Shown here: piece by piece, positions 47,155-64,000 of the stretch
Layout of the letters: each line of letters opens with the position of its first letter
Numbering within the stretch: the stretch's first letter is position 1
From: Macrostomum hystrix
Lineage: Eukaryota; Platyhelminthes; Macrostomidae
DNA length: 64,000 nt
Assembly: GCA_950097015.1 (NCBI GenBank)
Contig: CATNEN010000005.1
Span: 3,029,501 to 3,093,500, forward strand
Direction: 5' to 3'
Program-made: the position numbers and the translations under genes
Notes under the pieces: generated by a model
The model's input: the letters and a program-made list of their open reading frames with translations, nothing else
Told to the model about the DNA's origin: nothing
Database searches by the model: none

Positions 47155-47950
47155 ACTTCGCGAGATTCGTCTAATTCCTCACGGGGTTCATCTTAATTCC
47201 CCCAGAGATTCGTCTAGTTCCTCATGAGATTATTCTAATTTCTCATGATATTCGTATAATTTCTCATGAGATTCGTCTAATTCCTCATGAGATTCGTCTA
47301 ATTCCTTATGAGATTCTTCTAATTCCTCACGAGATTCGTCCCATTTCTCACGAGATTCGTCTAATTTATCATGAGATTTGTCTAATTCCTCATGAGATTC
47401 GTCTAATTCCTCATGAGATTCGTCTAATTCCTTATGAGATTCTTCTAATTCCTCACGAGATTCGTCCCATTTCTCACGAGATTCGTCTAATTTATCATGA
47501 GATTTGTCTAATTCCTCATGAGATTCGTCTAATTCCTTATGAGATTCTTCTAATTTCTCATGAGATTCGTATAATTGCTCGCGAGATTCTTATAACTCCT
47601 CATGAGATTCGTCTCATTTCTCATGAGATTCGTCTCATTTCTAATGAGATTCGCCTGATTCCTCATGAGAGTCGTCTCATTTCTAATGAGATTCGCCTGA
47701 TTCCTCATGAGATTCGTCTAATTCCTCGTGAGATTCGTACAATTCCTCATGAGATTCGTACAATTCCTCATGAGATTCGTACAATTCCTCATGAGATTCG
47801 TCTAATTTCTCATAAGATTTGTACAATTTCTCATTAGATTCGTCTAATTTCTCACGAGATTCGTCCCATTTTTCACGAGATTCGTATAATTTCTCACGGT
47901 ATTCTTCTTATTCCTCATGAGATTCGTATAATTTCTCACGAGATTCGACT
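47155..47950. repeat. ~21-bp tandem array between the PTP-like and PPP1R16-like genes
   Basis: About 38 copies of TGAGATTCGTCTAATTCCTC plus A with many point variants (TTTCTCACGAG, GTACAATT). A block of about 130 bp is duplicated (around 47270-47400 and 47400-47530). Confidence 0.93.
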
Positions 47951-48266
47951 TAATGTAGTAAGAATTGTAGCAATATCAATTTTTAACTAAAAAAACTGTG
48001 ACAGTAAACGCTGACATAAACGCTTGACCCAAGATAACCCCTCGCGATTGGTCTCAGGTAGAAATTTTATGCTGAAATCAAGTCACACTTCATGTTACAT
48101 TTCAAGTGACTACAAAGCGGTGTTAAACGGCCTTAATAAAAATAATTATCTCGTTCATAACATAGTTCTGCATTTCTCAATAGATTCGAATGCTTCTAGT
48201 CAAATTGCTCTGTTTTCTTAGAATTAGCGTTGTCTGACTAATTAGCATAATTAATTTATGCAAGCG
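47951..48266. other. PPP1R16-like 3' flank
   Basis: AT-rich, presumably 3' UTR of the minus-strand gene. No clear AATAAA seen close to the stop; no gene. Confidence 0.4.
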
Positions 48267-59386
<11,120 letters not shown>

Positions 59387-59619
59387 AGTCGAGAATTGTC
59401 AGTTCGTGTCATCGCTATTTCAAAGCCATAGTTACAACAGAATCTGGTCTGATTGGCTTGCAATTATTCCGCCTCAGCTATTGGCCAAATTGCTAATGTA
59501 CTTTATTTAATTCCATTGCAGTGAATACGCCAGACAGCTAGCTAATTAAACGAGTGTGAAATGATGCTGGGTAGCAATGACCCAAACTATATCTATGGGG
59601 GGGTATGAAACAGAGAATC
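59387..59619. other. PPP1R16-like upstream region
   Basis: Probable promoter of the minus-strand gene; no specific element recognised. Confidence 0.35.
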
Positions 59620-60662
59620 GTGGGTGTTATGAACCTCAGAATCTGAGGGGTTATGACCCTGAGAATGTAGGGTGTTAAGACCCTGAGAATCTGGGGTGTT
59701 ATGACCCTGAGAATCTGGGGTGTTATGACCCTGAGAATCTGGGGTGTTATGACCCTGAGAATCTGGGGTGTTATGACCCTGAGAATCTGGGGTGTTATGA
59801 CCCTGAGAATCTGGGGTGTTATGACCCTGAGAATGTAGGGTGTTATGACCCTGAGAATGTAGGGTGTTATGACCCTGAGAATCTGGGGTGTTATGACCCT
59901 GAGAATCTGGGGTGTTATGACCCTGAGAATGTAGGGTGTTATGACCCTGAGAATCTGGGGTGTTATGACCCTGAGAATCTGGGGTGTTATGACCCTGAGA
60001 ATCTAGGGTGTTATGACCCTGAGAATCTGGGGTGTTATGACCCTGAGAATCTGGGGTGTTATGACCCTGAGAATCTAGGGTGTTATGGCCCTGAGAATCT
60101 AGGGTGTTATGACCCTGAGAATCTGGGGTGTTATGACCCTGAGAATGTAGGGTGTTATGACCCTGAGAATCTAGGGTGTTATGACCCTGAGAATCTGGGG
60201 TGTTATGACCCTGAGAATCTAGGGTGTTATGACCCTGAGAATGTAGGGTGTTATGACCCTGAGAATCTGGGGTGTTATGACCCTGAGAATGTAGGGTGTT
60301 ATGACCCTGAGAATCTGGGGTGTTATGACCCTGAGAATCTAGGGTGTTATGACCCTGAGAATCTGGGGTGTTATGACCCTGAGAATGTAGGGTGTTATGA
60401 CCCTGAGAATCTGGGGTGTTATGACCCTGAGAATGTAGGGTGTTATGACCCTGAGAATCTGGGGTGTTATGACACTGAGAATCTGGGGTGTCATGACCCT
60501 GAGAATCTAGGGTGTTATGACCCTGAGAATCTGGGGTGTTATGACCCTGAGAATCTGGGGTGTTATGACCCTGAGAATCTAGGGTGTTATGGCCCTGAGA
60601 ATCTGGGGTGTTATGACCCTGAGAATCTGGGGTGTTATGACCCTGAGAATCTAGGGTGTTTC
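59620..60662. repeat. 24-bp tandem array between PPP1R16-like and muscleblind
   Basis: About 43 copies of TTATGACCCTGAGAATCTGG plus GGTG, with CTGGGG, CTAGGG and GTAGGG variants interleaved. Confidence 0.96.
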
Positions 60663-60884
60663 ATCTTGGGTTTAACAACTCATAGTCAAATGTCATACTT
60701 TTTTAGTGCTAAAGAATGAAAATTGTGCATTAACAAGTAAAACCGTATGAACTATTCTACTGGCTTAAAAGTAGTGATTAAAGTAAAATAATTTAGTGAG
60801 CAGACAGTGAAAACCATTTCTCAGAGTGAGGACTGGAAAAGCTAGACTGATGTTAAAACACAAGTTATTCAGCTCTCATGAGAT

Positions 60885-62485
60885 CTAAGATACCTTCTCT
60901 CCCTCTCTCTCATGAGATCTCAGATCCCTTCTCTCCGTCTCTAATGAGAGATCTCAGATCCCTCTCTCTCATGAGATCTCAGATCCCTCTCTCTCATGAG
61001 ATCTCAGATCCCTCTCTCTCCGTCTCTAATGAGATCTCAGATCCCTGTCTCTCATGAGATCTCAGATCCCTCTCTCTCATAAGATCTCAGATCCGTCTCT
61101 CTCATGAGTTCTCAGATCCCTCTCTCTCATGAGATCTCAGATCCGTCTCTCTCATGAGATCTCAGATCCGTCTCTCTCATGAGATCTCAGATCCCTCTCT
61201 CTCCGTCTCTAATGAGATCTCAGATCCCTCTCTCTCATGAGATCTCAGATCCCTCTCTCTCATGAGATCTCAGATCCGTCTCTCTCATGAGTTCTCAGAT
61301 CCCTCTTTCTCATGAGATATCAGATCCCTCTCTCTCATGAGATCTCAGATCCCTCTCTCTCATGAGATCTCAGATCCGTCTCTCTCATGAGATATCAGAT
61401 CCCTCTTTCTCATGAGATCTCAGATCCCTCTCTCTCATGAGATCTCAGATCCCTCTCTCTCATGAGATCTCAGATCCCTCTCTCTCACATGAGATCTCAG
61501 ATCCCTCTCTCTCATGAGATCTCAGATCCGTCTCTCTCATGAGATATCAGATCCCTCTTTCTCATGAGATCTCAGATCCCTCTCTCTCATGAGATCTCAG
61601 ATCCCTCTCTCTCATGAGATCTCAGATCCCTCTCTCTCTCATGAGATCTCAGATCCCTCTCTCTCATGAGATCTCAGATCCGTCTCTCTCATGAGATCTC
61701 AGATCCCTCTCTCTCATGAGATCTCAGATCCCTCTCTCTCATGAGATCTCAGATCCCTCTCTCTCATGAGATCTCAGATCCCTCTCTCTCCGTCTCTAAT
61801 GAGATCTCAGATCCCTCTCTCTCATGAGATCTCAGATCCCTCTCTCTCATGAGATCTCAGATCCCTCTCTCTCCGTCTCTAATGAGATCTCAGATCCCTC
61901 TCTCTCATGAGATCTCAGATCCCTGTCTCTCATGAGATCTCAGATCCGTCTCTCTCATGAGTTCTCAGATCCCTCTTTCTCATGAGATATCAGATCCCTC
62001 TCTCTCATGAGATCTCAGATCCCTCTCTCTCATGAGATCTCAGATCCCCCTCTCTCATGAGATCTCAGATCACTCTCTCTCATGAGATCTCAGATCCGTC
62101 TCTCTCATGAGATCTCAGATCCCTCTCTCTCATGAGATCTCAGATCCGTCTCTCTCATGAGATCTCAGATCCGTCTCTCTCATGAGATCTCAGATCTCTC
62201 TCTCTCATGAGATCTCAGATCCCTCTCTCTCATGAGATCTCAGATCCCTCTCTCTCCGTCTCTAATGAGATCTCAGATCCCTGTCTCTCATGAGATCTCA
62301 GATCCCTCTCTCTCATAAGATCTCAGATCCGTCTCTCTCATGAGTTCTCAGATCCCTCTCTCTCATGAGATCTCAGATCCCTCTCTCTCATGAGATCTCA
62401 GATCCCTCTCTCTCATGAGATCTCAGATCCCTCTCTCTCATGAGATCTCAGATCCATTCTCTCTCATGAGATCTCAGATCCATTC
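60885..62485. repeat. 25-bp tandem array upstream of muscleblind, palindromic core
   Basis: About 63 copies of CATGAGATCTCAGATCCCTC plus TCTCT. Each unit has the perfect palindrome TGAGATCTCA. A CCGTCTCTAATGAG variant recurs at intervals. Confidence 0.96.
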
Positions 62486-62807
62486 TCTGTCCTCGCTCTT
62501 CAATTCACTTCAAATCTCTTTTTGCTTGTGGGGTGGTGGGTAAGTGACTGTCATCTGTATCTGTGCATTCAGTCCAATGCCGCGCAGCCGCGCCCAACCA
62601 ATCACCGACCAAGGCTTCCCTCTTTCAGTATTTTTCCTTGTTCTACTGGAAACCGCTTTTAAAGAGCCACTGGAGAGGCGGCCAGAAAAAAAGGAGAGAA
62701 GAGAGAAGAAGAGGGCAGTCGCTATCGTTTTGAGCCTGAGCTCTGTCAAAGCAGCAGAAAAAGAAGAGTCTGCAACCATACATCAGTAGGCAGAAGAGAA
62801 ATAAAAA
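62486..62807 (+). promoter_or_regulatory. Probable muscleblind 5' UTR / promoter
   Basis: About 320 non-repetitive bases before the ATG, with CCAAT at about 62574 and CCAAT in ACCAATCACC at about 62598, and a purine-rich stretch near 62680-62770. The transcription start is not identifiable. Confidence 0.4.
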
Positions 62808-64000
62808 ATGTCTCTGGTCAATCCAGGCCTACTGCAGTTGGCTAGCATGAAGGACAGTCGCTGGCTAACGCTAGAGGTTTGCCGTGAATTCCAGCGCAGC
62901 AAGTGCTCAAGAACTGAGCTAGATTGCAAGTTTGCTCATCCACCGAGACACGTGGATGTGCAGAATGGTCGAGTCGTGTGTTGCTACGATTACATCAAGG
63001 TTTGTATCGTCTTTACCTAAAGGAAAGGATTTTCGCTCTTCAATAATACAAACTGGGTTTTGTCACTCCCCTGAAGGATCAGTAGTCACTCCCTGAATGA
63101 TTTTTTATCTTCTCAGAAGGATTCGATTTTCAATCACCTGAAGGATCAGTAGTCACTTCCCTGAAGGATCGCTTGTCACTCCCCTGAAGCATCGCTTGTC
63201 ACTTCCCTGAAGCATCGCTGGTCGCTTTCCTAAAGCATCGCTTGCCACTTCCCTGAAGCATCGCTTGTCACTCCCCTGAAGCATCGCTTGTCACTCCCCT
63301 GAAGCATCGCTTGTCACTCCCCTGAAGCATCGCTTGTCACTTCCCTGAAGCGTCGCTTGTCACTCCACTGAAGCATCATCTTGTCACTCCCCTGAAGCAT
63401 CGCTTGTCACTTCCCTGACGTATCGCTTGTCACTCCCCTGAAGCATCGTTAGTCACCTCCCTGAGGCATCGCTTGTCACTTCCCTGAAGCATCGCTTGTC
63501 ACTTCCCTGAGGCATCGCTTGTCACTCCCCTGAGGCATCGCTTGTCACTTCCCTGAGGCATCGCTTGTCACTTCCCTGAGGCATCGCTTTTCACTCCCCT
63601 GAAGCATCGCTTGTCACTCCCCTGAAGCATCGCTTGTCACTCCCCTGAAGCATCGCTTGTCACTCCCCTGAAGCATCGCTTGTCACTTCCCTGACGTATC
63701 GCTTGTCACTCCCCTGAAGCATCGCTTGTCACTTCCCTGAAGCATCGCTTGTCATTTCCCTGAAGCATCGCTTGTCACTTCCCTGAAGCATCGCTTGTCA
63801 TTTCCCTGAAGCATCGCTTGTCACTTCCCTGAAGCATCGCTTGTCATTTCCCTGAAGCATCGCTTGTCACTGCCCTGAAGCATCGCTTGTCACTTCCCTG
63901 AAGCATCGCTTGTCACTTCCCTGAAGCATCGTTAGTCACCTCCCTGAAGGATAGGCTAATTAGTATTTAATGTTATTTTCCACGCCTCCAAAACAGGGCA
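62808..64000 (+). CDS. mbl/MBNL: Muscleblind-like splicing regulator, first coding exon (gene continues right)
   Basis: The exon 62808-62999 encodes 64 residues and ends at AAG|GTTTGT, phase 0. SRWLTLEVCREFQRSKCSR and the following LDCKFAHPP are almost the MBNL sequence. The first CCCH finger is C25-x7-C33-x6-C40-x3-H44, followed by NGRVVCCYDYIK, where the second finger would start in the next exon. MBNL proteins bind YGCY-type RNA and control alternative splicing; that is family knowledge. It has a longer N-terminus (MSLVNPGLLQLASMKD) than vertebrate MBNL1. Intron 1 contains a 23-bp array and runs off the window. A clone of the ORF into the intron stops after a few codons, so splicing is required. 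Confidence 0.95.
63050..63955. repeat. 23-bp tandem array, muscleblind intron 1
   Basis: About 38 copies of GAAGCATCGCTTGTCACTTC plus CCT, with CTCCCCT, GAGGCAT and GACGTAT variants. Confidence 0.95.

Overview
The window is nuclear DNA from an invertebrate animal. Every gene is split by GT-AG introns. The gene set is metazoan: a muscleblind CCCH protein, a brainiac-type glycosyltransferase, a PPP1R16/MYPT3 ankyrin protein with a CAAX box, a ciliary EFHB/CFAP21 protein, a CRY/photolyase, an XTBD/G-patch/R3H NKRF-like protein and V-ATPase subunit C. Two tRNA-derived SINE families are present. I cannot name the phylum or species from the sequence.

Layout, left to right: a partial RS-rich gene (minus, 1-2005); a foldback element (3078-3708); cryptochrome-like (plus, 4995-9876); NKRF-like (plus, 11555-16628); brainiac-like beta-1,3-glycosyltransferase (plus, 18768-22195); a 4-kb satellite-like array (22295-26365); V-ATPase subunit C (minus, 30015-32951); EFHB (plus, 34776-42075); a receptor-like protein with a dead tyrosine-phosphatase domain (minus, 43581-46599); PPP1R16-like (minus, 48267-58993 or 59386); and the first coding exon of muscleblind (plus, from 62808). 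I built exon models by matching splice phases by eye. In all seven complete genes the exon lengths sum to a multiple of three.

The genes are housekeeping or developmental and form no shared pathway or operon. The striking feature is the non-coding DNA. Almost every intron longer than about 300 bp, and most flanks, carry a tandem array with a 16-45 bp unit, and the motif differs from intron to intron. The exceptions are the introns of the RS-rich gene and one SINE-filled PPP1R16 intron. Two further arrays lie inside exons with units of 30 and 24 bp, so the frame is kept. Long open frames inside the arrays are by-products of repeat units without stops and are not listed as genes.

The most informative observations are four. 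A SINE is split to the base by a 0.8-kb array of unrelated 16-bp units. One 16-bp motif is shared by introns of two genes, in the same orientation relative to transcription. A G-quadruplex-capable 45-bp array lies just downstream of a 5' splice site. A receptor-like protein has lost the catalytic Cys of its PTP fold. Together they suggest that minisatellite arrays move and expand as units in this genome; that is inference.
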